Positions 32,880 through 41,619 of a stretch of 54,598 bases of DNA are shown piece after piece. The stretch lies in assembly GCF_004010095.1 (NCBI RefSeq), contig NZ_RRYD01000018.1:1-54598 (forward strand), in the 5' to 3' direction. Both the position numbers and the translations under genes were made by a program. Source of the stretch: Lacticaseibacillus hulanensis. Its GTDB lineage: Bacteria; Bacillota; Bacilli; Lactobacillales; Lactobacillaceae. Below the pieces are notes generated by a model. The model was not told the origin of the DNA. It saw only the letters and a list, made by a program, of their open reading frames with translations, and searched no databases. Within the stretch, counting starts at the first letter, position 1. Every line of letters starts with the position of its first letter.

Positions 32880-32954
32880 TTCAATAGAAATAGCGTGCAA
32901 TATCAGCACGCTATTTCTATTGAATGTATCTATACAATACACCATATATAGTGG
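32880..32954 (-). promoter_or_regulatory. nrdJ leader: two NrdR-type boxes and a 19-bp perfect hairpin
   Basis: ACACCATATATAGTGG (32939-32954) matches the NrdR consensus ACACTATATATAGTGT at 14 of 16 positions. ACGCTATTTCTATTGA (32908-32923) matches at 11 of 16. Their centres are exactly 31 bp apart, the usual paired spacing. The second box is also the right arm of a perfect 19-bp palindrome (32880-32898 and 32906-32924) just upstream of the ribosome site. NrdR control of nrdJ is a strong inference; the hairpin could add attenuation. Confidence 0.65.
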
Positions 32955-33100
32955 CTATGGGTGGGTTTCACGGAACAAAAACACAACTTATTGAAAGCAT
33001 GCTTTGCAAATGTAGTCCCCGCGGTGCTTAGAGTCCTATTAAAAAATTTGTTACAAATTATTAACGGAAATTCTGTTTTCTGTTCGTGAACAGGTACACA
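32955..33100. other. Intergenic region, likely promoter of nrdJ
   Basis: No gene seen. A -35/-10 pair for nrdJ could not be fixed by eye. The whole gap 32860-33187 also contains the nrdJ leader and the terminator of the TetR gene. Confidence 0.4.
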
Positions 33101-33130
33101 AAAAGCGGGACAAATTCTCCCGCTTTTCGA
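33101..33130 (-). terminator. Terminator of the exporter/TetR operon
   Basis: AAAAGCGGGA (33101-33110) pairs with TCCCGCTTTT (33118-33127); the minus strand continues TTTTTGTGT. Confidence 0.8.
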
Positions 33131-33187
33131 ATACGAACAATAGTAAATAGGCAATATTTCACCACTGAATGTTTTGCGCCCCTCCGA

Positions 33188-33841
33188 TTATTTGGCTGGT
33201 GTTAGCCCCTTTTCCAGGAACGCTACCATATGTTGGGTCTGATCCGCTAAATCGGTTGGTGGCAGCTGAACAAACAGGCGCACCGCCAGCGAGGCCATCG
33301 TCCCGACGACGAACTGCATCAAAATGTCGTTGGGCCAGTCAACGATTTCACCCTTCGCCTTCAAGCGGTCGATGTGCTTGCTGAGCTCGCCGAACAACCG
33401 ACTGCCAATGTTACCGAGCACCTGCTGTTGCATCTCGGCATTGTTCAGCGCTTCACTGGCAATAATCTTGATAATCTGGTAATTGTCCGCAATGAACTCA
33501 ATCCGGTTACTAACAAGCGCGGTGAGAAAAGCGTGCAGCGTCGCGTCCGCCTTTGTCCACTCGTCCGTCGCGAACTCCTGGGCCGCTTGCGGCACCACGT
33601 CGGACGCAAACCGGTTCAGGATTGTGTTTAGCAGTTCCCGCTTCGTCTTGTACCGCTTGTACACCGTCCCCTCGGCAACACCCGCCCGCGCCGCAATTTC
33701 CGCCGTTGTCGCCTTCTCAAACCCGTTTTCGGCAAACAAATCCAGTGCGGCCAGAATAATCTGCCGCTGTTTGGCGGTCAAACTGGTGTCGGCGTTAAGC
33801 GATTGGTTGAAGAAATAGGAAACGGTGGTTGGTTTGGTCAT
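33188..33841 (-). CDS. TetR-family transcriptional regulator
   Basis: This 217-residue protein has an N-terminal TetR helix-turn-helix (ILAALDLFAENGFEKATTAE, then AEGTVYKRYKTKREL) and a helical ligand-binding C-terminal part. It is the last gene of an ATPase-permease-TetR operon and so probably represses its own exporter. Two GTGAGT-N4-ACTCAC palindromes upstream of the ATPase gene are the likely operators. AAAGAGGT precedes the ATG at 33841, and a longer frame adds an unrelated segment. Confidence 0.9.
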   Translation of the reverse strand: MTKPTTVSYFFNQSLNADTSLTAKQRQIILAALDLFAENGFEKATTAEIAARAGVAEGTVYKRYKTKRELLNTILNRFASDVVPQAAQEFATDEWTKADATLHAFLTALVSNRIEFIADNYQIIKIIASEALNNAEMQQQVLGNIGSRLFGELSKHIDRLKAKGEIVDWPNDILMQFVVGTMASLAVRLFVQLPPTDLADQTQHMVAFLEKGLTPAK

Positions 33842-33945
33842 GATGTACCTCTTTCTAATATGGTAAGTCGGCGCAGGCGGGTTAGTCTGCATCGACTGTT
33901 AATTGGTAATCAGCTCGCAGCAAGTCCCCGAAAATTTGGGTTGGC

Positions 33946-35160
33946 CTATACTTTCCGGTACCGCCGCAACCCGCGGATGTTGAGGAAGGTTAAAACCACG
34001 AGGAATAGTAGCAGAATACCGATGTCAAAGCTCAGACCAAGCAGGCCCTTGCCGTACATGATAATCTGGGTCATCGCGTCACCAGCATACTTCAGCGGCA
34101 AAATGTAGGCAATACCCTGCACCCAGCCGGCTAATGATTCTAGCGGGATAATACCAGAGAAGAAGATTTGCGGCACGATAATAACCGGAATGAACTGCAT
34201 CATCTGGAATTCCGAGCGGGCAAACGTCGACATGAGAATCCCGAATGCCAGTGCTACGACCGCAAGCAAGAAGTTGATGACCATGACCGCACCCAGGCTG
34301 CCCATGATTTCAACTCCCATCAAGTAAACGGTTGTCAGTACGATAATAATCGTCTGCACCAACGCCAGCCCTCCGTAACTAAGCATGTAGCCAAAGACAA
34401 TCTCGCTGCGCCGGACTGGGGTCGCGAGGAGCCGATCTAGTGTCCCGCTGGTGCGTTCTTTAAGTAGCGCCATTCCGGAAATCAGGAAGACGAAGAAGAA
34501 GACGAAAAAGCCCATCAAGATTGGCACGATTTTGTCGAAGAACCCAGTGTCCTTATCGCCGTACACGTACTTGTTTTTGATTTTAGTGCTGGTTGTCACC
34601 TTCACCTTTGGCACCGATATGGCCGGCGTTTTTGCGCTCCCGGTCGTTGCATTGGCACTTGCTGCCATCCCCGCTTTTGCCGCCGCGACCTTTTGCGCCG
34701 CCTGCATTTGTTGCACCGTCGCCGTCAGCTTAACAACCGTGCCGCCAAGCCGCTTGATTGTGCTGCGCATTTGCTTGATGCCATTGGCCGATAGCGCGCC
34801 CTTGAAGGCTTGCTTAACCATCGTCGTCTTGGTCGCGTCCGTGTTTGCGTAAGTGACGGTGTATTGATTCGTGCTCGTTTTGCGGATTATTGCATCCACG
34901 TCCTGATTTTTGAGCGCCTTTTTTGCAGCAGAATTATCCTTCTTGGCCACCACGTCAACGTGCTTAATTCCGTTCAGCTCGGTCCGCACCGCACTGGGCA
35001 GGTCAACAGTGGCGATATTGACGCTCGTTGTGGAGTTCGCCGAGAAAATTAGCTTCATCAGGAACAAAATCAGGATTGGGGCGACGAACATTAACGCGAG
35101 TGTCCGCTTGTCCCGCAATAGCTCGGTCGTAACCCGCTTGGCAATTGCTAACGTCCGCAT
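33946..35160 (-). CDS. ABC-2 type exporter permease
   Basis: This 404-residue protein has one N-terminal membrane helix (LMFVAPILILFLMKLIF), a large extracellular loop (about residues 45-215) and then five further hydrophobic segments. This is the YhaP/DrrB-like ABC-2 layout. It probably exports an amphiphilic toxic compound with the ATPase immediately upstream. Its start ATG is adjacent to the ATPase stop. The loop is Lys/Ala-rich, as in other lactobacilli. Confidence 0.88.
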   Translation of the reverse strand: MRTLAIAKRVTTELLRDKRTLALMFVAPILILFLMKLIFSANSTTSVNIATVDLPSAVRTELNGIKHVDVVAKKDNSAAKKALKNQDVDAIIRKTSTNQYTVTYANTDATKTTMVKQAFKGALSANGIKQMRSTIKRLGGTVVKLTATVQQMQAAQKVAAAKAGMAASANATTGSAKTPAISVPKVKVTTSTKIKNKYVYGDKDTGFFDKIVPILMGFFVFFFVFLISGMALLKERTSGTLDRLLATPVRRSEIVFGYMLSYGGLALVQTIIIVLTTVYLMGVEIMGSLGAVMVINFLLAVVALAFGILMSTFARSEFQMMQFIPVIIVPQIFFSGIIPLESLAGWVQGIAYILPLKYAGDAMTQIIMYGKGLLGLSFDIGILLLFLVVLTFLNIRGLRRYRKV

Positions 35161-35883
35161 TTAATCCACCCCCTCAGCCTTGAGAAAGACTTCTTCGATT
35201 GTATCAACCGCATATTGCTTCTTTAGTGCGGCCGGCTGATCGAACGCCATGATTTTGCCACCGAGCAGCAACGCCACCTTGTCGGTTAACTCCGCCTCAT
35301 CCATCACGTGGGTGGTAATCAGCACACCCCGACCATCCGCACGGACATTGGCCAGCTCCGCCCAGATTTTGCGCCGCAGCGCCGGGTCAATCCCCACGGT
35401 TGGTTCGTCCAAAATCAGCAGTTCGGGATCACCTAGCAGCGCGATTGCGAGCGACAGACGCCGCATCATCCCGCCGGAGTACCCGCTCACCCGTTTGTCC
35501 AAGTCACCAGTCAGGTCAACTACCGCCGCAACGTGGGCAATCTTAGCCGTCAAGTCCGCCTTGGCCACGCCCTTCATGTTCCCGAAAAATGTCAAATTTT
35601 CCCGACCGGTCAGCGTATCGTACAGCGCGTCATCTTGGGCCATGTAGCCAATGCGGCCGAGCAATTGTCGGTTTGGCATCTGCGTTTGCAACACGTGCGC
35701 CGTACCGCCATCAGCCACCTCCATCCCAAGCGTCGTCTTGATGACCGTCGACTTCCCGGCACCAGATGGCCCAATCAAACCGACGATTTCACCGGGCATA
35801 ACCGCCAAGTTTACGTCTTGAAGCACCGTTTGGTCACCGAACTTCTTGACCAAGTGCTGCATATCAATTAATGGTTCAGGCAT
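35161..35883 (-). CDS. ABC exporter ATP-binding protein
   Basis: This 240-residue ATPase has Walker A IGPSGAGKST, signature YSGGMMRRLSLAIALLG and Walker B LLILDEPTVGID, then the H-loop (THVMDEAE). It lacks a membrane domain and pairs with the permease gene that follows directly. GGGGAGTGGG lies upstream of the ATG. It is the first gene of the operon. Confidence 0.93.
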   Translation of the reverse strand: MPEPLIDMQHLVKKFGDQTVLQDVNLAVMPGEIVGLIGPSGAGKSTVIKTTLGMEVADGGTAHVLQTQMPNRQLLGRIGYMAQDDALYDTLTGRENLTFFGNMKGVAKADLTAKIAHVAAVVDLTGDLDKRVSGYSGGMMRRLSLAIALLGDPELLILDEPTVGIDPALRRKIWAELANVRADGRGVLITTHVMDEAELTDKVALLLGGKIMAFDQPAALKKQYAVDTIEEVFLKAEGVD

Positions 35884-35938
35884 ATTAACCCACTCCCCAA
35901 CTCCGCGCGACTAGCTACGTGGAGTTTTAATTAGATTG

Positions 35939-36003
35939 GTGAGTCGTCACTCACTTAATGTACGGGAAAAGTGTACTGCACGGTTTGGTGAGTGTCAACT
36001 CAC
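35939..36003 (-). promoter_or_regulatory. Pair of TetR operator palindromes
   Basis: GTGAGT-CGTC-ACTCAC (35939-35954) and GTGAGT-GTCA-ACTCAC (35988-36003) are two 16-bp palindromes with identical arms, centres 49 bp apart, in the promoter region of an operon encoding a TetR repressor. Self-repression is the natural reading. Confidence 0.75.
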
Positions 36004-36005
36004 TT

Positions 36006-36335
36006 TTGAAAAACCTTGGTGCTGAATGCCTGGAGGGTTTAGAGCTTCGGCACTAACCACGCTTTTTGGGGGTATAAAAAATACGCCTAATCTTTTTGGG
36101 ATTGGACGCATTTTGGTTGGAGTACGTGGAAAATAAATTGCTGGAGGGTGCGAGGGACGCGGCATAGTCGAGCTCCGTAGCCCTGCTCGTTCCGCTCAGC
36201 ACGCTCCGACAACTGATGGCAAAATGCGCCATCAATTGTCAGAGCACGCTGCCACTTGTACTCAGCGGTTTACCGCTGTTAGTACAATGGACAGCGCCAG
36301 CGATGCTCACGAGCAAACCGGGCTGCTGCGCTCTG
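36006..36335. other. Structured intergenic region of unknown type
   Basis: No gene seen. Two consecutive stem-loops are clear: GACAACTGATGGC / GCCATCAATTGTC (about 36208-36240) and TTGTACTcAGCGG / CCGCTgttAGTACAA (about 36256-36287). The segment from 36150 to 36330 is GC-rich and repetitive with several cgct/agcg blocks. It may be a terminator complex, a REP-like repeat or a structured RNA. Confidence 0.5.
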
Positions 36336-37181
36336 TTACTTTGTAATCACAATATCCGACGCCTTGATCTCTTTACCAAAGTAAGGAGCCAGTTCGGACT
36401 TGTATGCCTTGTTGAAGAAACCGTCCTTGGTCAGCTTCTTGATTTCCTTGTTGGTCCAGGTCAGCAGACCCTTGTTACCCTTCTTCACACCAGGTGCGAT
36501 TGTGGATGCCGGGCCGAGGGTCTTAATGCCGACCGTGTACTTAGGGTTGTCCTTAGCCCATGCGAACAGGTACGAGTTGTCGTCAGCAAGTGCTGCTGCA
36601 CGGCCGTTCTTCAGTGCGTTGAACTGCTGCGTCTTGCTGTCGTACTTCTGCAGGCCGACACTCTTTTGGCTCTGCGTGAAGTACTGTTCAGCCGTGGTCC
36701 CCTTGGTGACGATGACGTCCTTCCCCTTCAGCTGACTTACCTTGGTGATTGGCTTGCTTTTTGGCGAAACAACCCCAACGGACACCTTCATGTATGGGTC
36801 GGCAAAATCAATGACTTGCTTGCGTTCTGGCGTTACTGTGAAGTTGGCCAGTACCAGGTCCACCTTGTTGGCCTTGAGTGCATCCACACGGCCGTTCGCG
36901 TTAACCTGCGTGAAGACGGGCTTAACGCCGAGGTCCTTGGCGATGCGCCGCGCTAATGCCAAGTCGTAGCCGACACGCTTGCCGTCCTTGTTAATCCAGC
37001 CGTATGGGGGCAGGTCGCCAAACACGGCGATGCGAATCTTGCCCGACTTCTTAATCTTGGCAATTGCCGCGTTATCACTGGAACTAGAACTGGATGAACT
37101 GCTCTTCCCGCAGCCCGTTGCAAAAATCAAAATGGCTGCCGCGGCGGCCAAAGCACCTAAAATCCGAAACTTCTTCTTCAT
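36336..37181 (-). CDS. Amino-acid ABC transporter substrate-binding lipoprotein
   Basis: This 281-residue lipoprotein has a lipobox FATGC (C24) then a poly-Ser linker and a periplasmic-type binding domain of the polar amino-acid family (SBP_bac_3): IRIAVFGDLPPYGWIN near the start, GYDLALARRIAKDLGV, VDLVLANFTVTPERKQVIDF, and the late GNKGLLTWTNKEI. It delivers substrate to the two permeases and ATPase encoded downstream of it in the reverse order. An aspartate/glutamate, glutamine or cystine specificity cannot be fixed. Confidence 0.92.
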   Translation of the reverse strand: MKKKFRILGALAAAAAILIFATGCGKSSSSSSSSSDNAAIAKIKKSGKIRIAVFGDLPPYGWINKDGKRVGYDLALARRIAKDLGVKPVFTQVNANGRVDALKANKVDLVLANFTVTPERKQVIDFADPYMKVSVGVVSPKSKPITKVSQLKGKDVIVTKGTTAEQYFTQSQKSVGLQKYDSKTQQFNALKNGRAAALADDNSYLFAWAKDNPKYTVGIKTLGPASTIAPGVKKGNKGLLTWTNKEIKKLTKDGFFNKAYKSELAPYFGKEIKASDIVITK

Positions 37182-37237
37182 TGTTTGTTCTCCTTAATCT
37201 ACTTACGCCGCGCATATCTTCCCAGAAACGCGGTGAT

Positions 37238-37975
37238 TTAAAATTCCATGCTGGCCAAGAATTCTTGCGCACGTTTGGTTGCCGGATGCGCAAAGAACTC
37301 GGCCGTCTGCCGATCTTCCAGAATCTCACCGTCGCTTAGGAACAGAACCCGGTCTGCGACTTCGCGGGCAAAATTCATTTCGTGGGTTACCACAATCATG
37401 GTCATGTCGCGCTTGGCCAAATCGGTCATGATGTCGAGGACACCACGTACCATTTCGGGGTCAAGCGAGGCCGTCACTTCATCGAACAGCATCATTTCCG
37501 GGTGCAAGGCCAGCGCCCGCACAATCGCAATGCGCTGCTTTTGCCCCCCGGACAGCTGCCGCGGGTACCGGTCCGCGTAATCGGCCAGGTTGACGCTCGC
37601 CAGTAGCTTGCGTGCATCCTCTTCCGCCTCAGCCCGACTGCGGTGCTGCACCTTGAGTGGTCCAAGCAGGATGTTGTCGAGCACACTCAGGTTGGGAAAC
37701 AGGTCGTAGCTTTGGAACACCATGCCGATGCGCTGACGCAGTGCCAGCCAGGTCGCCTTACTTGGGTGGACCGTTTCACCAGCGAAGGTGATGGTGCCGC
37801 CCTGGTAATCCTCCAGACCGTTCAGCGTGCGAATCAGCGTACTTTTACCCGAACCGGATGACCCGAGCAGCGCCACAACCTCACCCTTGTGGATGGCGAA
37901 ATTAATGTCGTGCAGCACTTCCTTGCTTTGGTACGACTTCTTTAAGTGCTCCACCCGTAATAATTCTTCAGCCAT
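37238..37975 (-). CDS. Amino-acid ABC transporter ATP-binding protein
   Basis: This 245-residue ATPase shows Walker A LLGSSGSGKST, signature LSGGQKQRIAIVRALA, Walker B MMLFDEVTASLD, and the switch H in VVTHEMNFA, with the GlnQ-type spacing. It begins MAEELLRVEHLKK, and the gene overlaps the end of the upstream permease by 8 bp. It drives the importer with the genes on either side. Confidence 0.94.
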   Translation of the reverse strand: MAEELLRVEHLKKSYQSKEVLHDINFAIHKGEVVALLGSSGSGKSTLIRTLNGLEDYQGGTITFAGETVHPSKATWLALRQRIGMVFQSYDLFPNLSVLDNILLGPLKVQHRSRAEAEEDARKLLASVNLADYADRYPRQLSGGQKQRIAIVRALALHPEMMLFDEVTASLDPEMVRGVLDIMTDLAKRDMTMIVVTHEMNFAREVADRVLFLSDGEILEDRQTAEFFAHPATKRAQEFLASMEF

Positions 37976-38657
37976 TTGCTCGCTCCAATCGTTTCTTTTC
38001 CACCCGTTTTGCCCACTGTGATAGTGGTGCGCACAGGATGTAGTACAAGATGAACATCATGCCGTAAATCCAAAACGCGGCACTCGGGTTCTTGTGCCCG
38101 TTTGCTTCCACCAGCGTCTGGCCAACGTTGACGATGTCCATCACGCTGATCATCAGCAGTAGCGACGTTGTTTTGATGATGCGCGTTGCCAGGTTAATCG
38201 TCCCCGGCAGTGCCACCGGAATCGCCTGGGGAATCAGCACGTAGCGGAACAGCTGCGCCTGGGTTAACCCAATAGCGAGACCCGATTCCTTCTGGTGCAC
38301 CGGCACGGATTCCAGCGCCCCGCGAACGATGTCGGACATTTCGGCCGCCGTCCACAGTGTGAACACCAGCACCGCCACCTCTTCCCCCGGAAGGTTGAGC
38401 CCGAACGTCTGGGGCAGAATGTAATACGCCACGAAGAGCAGAACAACCGTGGGCACGATGCGAAAAATCTCAAGGTAAATCCGCAAGATGATACGCAGGG
38501 GCCGGTTGTGCAGTGTGCGTAATGCGCCAAGCAAAACGCCGAGGATTCCGCCCAGAATCAACACGATAATGGCAACGCGCAGGGTCACAAGGAACCCGCC
38601 AAGGAGACGCTGCATGTTCTGACCGGCAAACAACACTTTAATTCCCGAAGCTAGCAT
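37968..38657 (-). CDS. Amino-acid ABC transporter permease (second subunit)
   Basis: This 229-residue permease has about five hydrophobic segments and the EAA-type coupling loop SVPVHQKESGLAIGLTQAQL, with RIIKTTSLLLMISV following. GGAGAG lies 7 bp from the ATG, and the gene overlaps the previous permease by 20 bp. It probably forms a heterodimer with that gene's product. Confidence 0.9.
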   Translation of the reverse strand: MLASGIKVLFAGQNMQRLLGGFLVTLRVAIIVLILGGILGVLLGALRTLHNRPLRIILRIYLEIFRIVPTVVLLFVAYYILPQTFGLNLPGEEVAVLVFTLWTAAEMSDIVRGALESVPVHQKESGLAIGLTQAQLFRYVLIPQAIPVALPGTINLATRIIKTTSLLLMISVMDIVNVGQTLVEANGHKNPSAAFWIYGMMFILYYILCAPLSQWAKRVEKKRLERANG

Positions 38658-39297
38658 AGCGGACTCTCCTTTCCAGCCACGTCAATGCAAGCGACAGTGG
38701 AATCAGAATAATTGCGTAAGCGACAACGAGCTCAAACAGGTACTCGTTGCTGTTGTAATACAGGCCAATGAGATCCAGCGCCGTGTTGGTCAGCTCCGGA
38801 ATCGCGATGACCGTGAAGATGGATGTTTCCTTGATGAGGAAAATCACGTTTGCTGCTAGTGCGGGAACGCTCGCCGTCAGTCCTTGAGGCAAAACGACGT
38901 ACCGCGCCAACTGCAAATCGGTGAGGCCAAGTGCCCGCCCCGACTCGATTTGGCTCTTACTTATTGCGTTATAACCACCCGTGAATGCTTCGGCCATGTA
39001 ACTGCCACCAAGAAAAATCAAACCAAAAACCCCACTAACTGTGGCCGACAACTTCACGCCAAGGCCCGGAAGCCCGTAGAAGATGAAGAATAGTTGCACA
39101 AGTAGTGGGGTATTTCTTGAAATTTCGATGTAGACAGTTGCAAGCTGTCTCAATCCTGGTATTCGAAAATACTGAACCAGACTAATAATTGCGCCAACCA
39201 GTAGCGCGCCGAGAATGCCGATCACGGATAGCTTCAACGTGATGCCAAAGCCCGCCACGAACTGCGGTAAGCTCTGCGTGATGACAGTCCAATTCAT
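38638..39297 (-). CDS. Amino-acid ABC transporter permease (first subunit)
   Basis: This 219-residue permease begins MNWTVITQSLPQFVAGFGIT and has the family motifs YIEISRNTPLLVQLFF, the EAA-like SQIESGRALGLTDLQLARYV, and KETSIFTVIAIPEL. AGGGGGC precedes the ATG. It is the first gene of the four-gene importer operon. Confidence 0.9.
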   Translation of the reverse strand: MNWTVITQSLPQFVAGFGITLKLSVIGILGALLVGAIISLVQYFRIPGLRQLATVYIEISRNTPLLVQLFFIFYGLPGLGVKLSATVSGVFGLIFLGGSYMAEAFTGGYNAISKSQIESGRALGLTDLQLARYVVLPQGLTASVPALAANVIFLIKETSIFTVIAIPELTNTALDLIGLYYNSNEYLFELVVAYAIILIPLSLALTWLERRVRYASFGN

Positions 39298-39779
39298 TTT
39301 CTTGCCCCCTATTTTCTTGCACACACATGGCCATACACATTCGCATTGAAGTTCACTTCCAATTCTCATAGTTTTGCAACCAATCGGCTGTTGGTACCTA
39401 GATTACCCAGTTTGCGAATTAGTGTCAACGGAAAAAGCCAAATAATCCGTAAAAACATTGTATGGTTTATCGTGGACACTATGTATGGCAAAAACAAATA
39501 ATAACGATATAGATTGTATGGATTTGGTAGAACAAAATGTGCCCCTTTTCACACTAAAAGCTGACTTTACACCTATTTGTGTACCGGCAGATGCGAGTAT
39601 GCCACTGGCGCCCCCGCCGATTAAGAAACACCTCACTGCCAGTATTGGTGCATCTCCCGTAACCCAACACCGTCATTCAGAGTTATCAGTCACCGAAAAA
39701 TTGCGCAAAAAAATTCGCAGACTCCCGAATGGGTAAAATGGCACCCACTAGTGATTCTGCGAAAATGTATTTGTGTTAT
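39298..39779. other. Intergenic region, no gene called
   Basis: It carries the promoter of the importer operon and sequence that is open in both directions for about 90 codons (39403-39736). Neither frame has a ribosome site or recognisable motif. The sequence is A+T-rich with no strong hairpin. Confidence 0.4.
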
Positions 39780-40583
39780 TTAATCAACAAGAAACTTGGC
39801 GCGCATCTTTGCCATCCCCGCATCGCCGAGCCCTAAGCCGCTGCGCATGAACGTCGCAACATCCCCGAACTGCGCGTGAATCGCCGAAAACGCCGCGTCT
39901 AGGTAATCGGTATCCGTTGCGGCAAGGGCAAGAAGGTTGGTGCGCATCACGTCGGTGCCGTGGTGCTCGGATAACTTTTGCGTCAGTGCCTGCATGTGCT
40001 GGGCATTAGCCGCATTGGAATACATGTAATCGGCATTAATGAACTGCCGGTCCACGCCGAGCGCCGCCAGCATGATTGCCGCCGCCACCCCGGTTCGATC
40101 CTTGCCCATGCTGCAGTGAAAGGCCACACTACCTGGCGTTTTGATGGCCGTTTTGACAAACCGTGCCAAGCTGGCGCGCTGGACCTTATCCGTGACAATC
40201 TTGGCATAGCCTTGTTCCATTTGTTCGTGCGCGTCATCGTGTCCGCGCAGGTAAGTAAACAGCTGGAGCAGGCCCGGATTGTCCGCGGTCACCTGGTCGG
40301 ACGCCATTGGTGCATGCACATAATCAATCTGTGGCACCCGCAAATCTGGATTGGCCTCAGTCTCCGGTAGCAGGCGCAAATCCACCACCGCGGTGACGCC
40401 AATGTCCCGCAGGTGGGCCAGGTCAGCGGCGGACGCACTGCTCAGTCGCGCCGTGCGCACCAGCATGTCGTCGCGGACCCAGTTGCCATCAGCTGTCTTT
40501 AGCCCCCGGTACGTTCGGGCGTTCCGGATGTGAACAAAATCAAGCGGTGCTGCGCCGCGCGGTAATATGTAATCAGTTGTCAT
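39780..40583 (-). CDS. Tyrosine-protein phosphatase, HCxxGKDR type
   Basis: This 267-residue protein has the active site HCSMGKDRTG with the nucleophilic cysteine and arginine of the CX5R fold, in the extended Mycobacterium MptpB-like form (GKDR). The N-terminal FVHIRNARTYRGLKT and VVDLRLLPETE match this family. The ATG at 40583 follows GGGAGG; the longer frame starts in noncoding sequence. It stands alone. Substrates may be phosphotyrosine, phosphoserine or phosphoinositides and are not visible. Confidence 0.88.
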   Translation of the reverse strand: MTTDYILPRGAAPLDFVHIRNARTYRGLKTADGNWVRDDMLVRTARLSSASAADLAHLRDIGVTAVVDLRLLPETEANPDLRVPQIDYVHAPMASDQVTADNPGLLQLFTYLRGHDDAHEQMEQGYAKIVTDKVQRASLARFVKTAIKTPGSVAFHCSMGKDRTGVAAAIMLAALGVDRQFINADYMYSNAANAQHMQALTQKLSEHHGTDVMRTNLLALAATDTDYLDAAFSAIHAQFGDVATFMRSGLGLGDAGMAKMRAKFLVD

Positions 40584-40714
40584 ACTAGCCTCCCGTGTCT
40601 CCGCCATTTTAGCATTAAATTTATTGACCACCAAAAAGCGTACGGCTTCGGCACATAACAAGGTCACGCGCAGTAATTATGTAACACTTGTTTCTGTTAT
40701 TTTATCAAAAACAA

Positions 40715-40743
40715 TTGACAGTTGCCCCATACGCGACTAAACT
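40715..40743 (+). promoter_or_regulatory. Promoter of the T-box/PTS/trp transcription unit
   Basis: TTGACA (40715-40720) and TAAACT (40738-40743) are exactly 17 bp apart, about 20 bp before the leader. The -35 is a perfect consensus. Confidence 0.75.
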
Positions 40744-40764
40744 CAGTGTCAATCAAATAGATCT

Positions 40765-41136
40765 GTTTCCAAAACCGATGAGGTGGAGATCAAACCAGTT
40801 GTGCACGTACAGAGAGTCACGGTGCTGAGAATGTGACCGAACGCAGGCTGGCAAATGGACCACCGAGGGTTCCCGCGAAAGGTAACGAGTACCGGGAAAC
40901 GTGTTGGCATACGTCAGTTGCCGGGAGAGTGTTGGCTCTTCGCTAAGCGTGACCGGATTAGGTTGCAATGCGTAGAGCCCGTAGTGGATAGTTGTCCAGT
41001 GCGGGTTTTTATGTATTCAGGGTAGTATATTTACGCTACCCGTCAAAACTAATCCAGTTGAATTAAGGTGGCACCGCGGTTAATCCGTCCTTAATCTACG
41101 TCTTCTTGACGTGGATTAAGGACGGATTTTTTTGTA
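40765..41136 (+). promoter_or_regulatory. T-box leader with tryptophan (UGG) specifier
   Basis: The leader has AGAGAGTC, the stem I apical GGTGCTGAGA, a specifier region GCAAATGGACCACCGAGG whose TGG (40856-40858) is followed by A and CCACC as usual, an AACGAGTA element, the T-box core AAGGTGGCACCGCGG (41065-41079) and the competing terminator AATCCGTCCTTAATC / GATTAAGGACGGATT with T7. Uncharged tRNA-Trp should let transcription through. It is the switch for all genes from the PTS to trpA. Confidence 0.9.
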
Positions 41137-41150
41137 TCTAGGAGGCAATT

Positions 41151-41588
41151 ATGTTAGCAAATTACACCAATATGAACGCAATTCAGACCCAGGCCAGCTG
41201 TACGGACGCCAAGAGTGCCCTCGAACTTGTTGGCAATTTACTAACCAACGGCGGGTTCGCCACCGCCGCCTACACCCAGGCAATCACGGAGAACTTCGCC
41301 GAGCACGGCGCCTACTTCGTGATTGCCCCGGGCATTGCGCTGCCCCACGCCCGGCCAACGGGGGTTAAACAATCTGGCATCAGCATTGTTACCCTCACCA
41401 GCCCGGTTGATTTCGGCAATGTCGCAAACGGCCCGGCCGACCTCCTGATTGGACTAGCGGCAACCGGCAACAACGACCACCTGCAGTTGTTAGCAGAACT
41501 GGTCTAGATGCTCAGTGCGCGATGGCGATACGAACAACTAGTCGCAGCGCAAACACCTGATGCAGTCCTCAAGTTGCTCCAGGCATGA
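41151..41588 (+). pseudogene. PTS EIIA (ascorbate/fructose-type) interrupted by an amber codon
   Basis: The protein starts MLANYTNMNAIQTQASCTDA, 10 bp after GGAGG, and contains APGIALPHARP with the phosphorylatable histidine of the EIIA-2 family. The frame is stopped at 41505-41507 by TAG after residue 118, but in the same frame it continues MLSARWRYEQLVAAQTPDAV to a proper TGA at 41588, which is what the missing C-terminal helices look like. A normal residue such as Gln (CAG) at this point is the obvious ancestor. The last ~27 residues are lost. It may still work, be read through, or be a recent loss. Confidence 0.75.
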
Positions 41589-41619
41589 CAATCAATAATT
41601 AGAATGGATGAAAACAATT

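Noticed and set aside
39403..39736. Overlapping open frames on both strands between the importer and phosphatase genes
   Set aside because: Neither has a start signal or motif, and the two frames cover the same bases.
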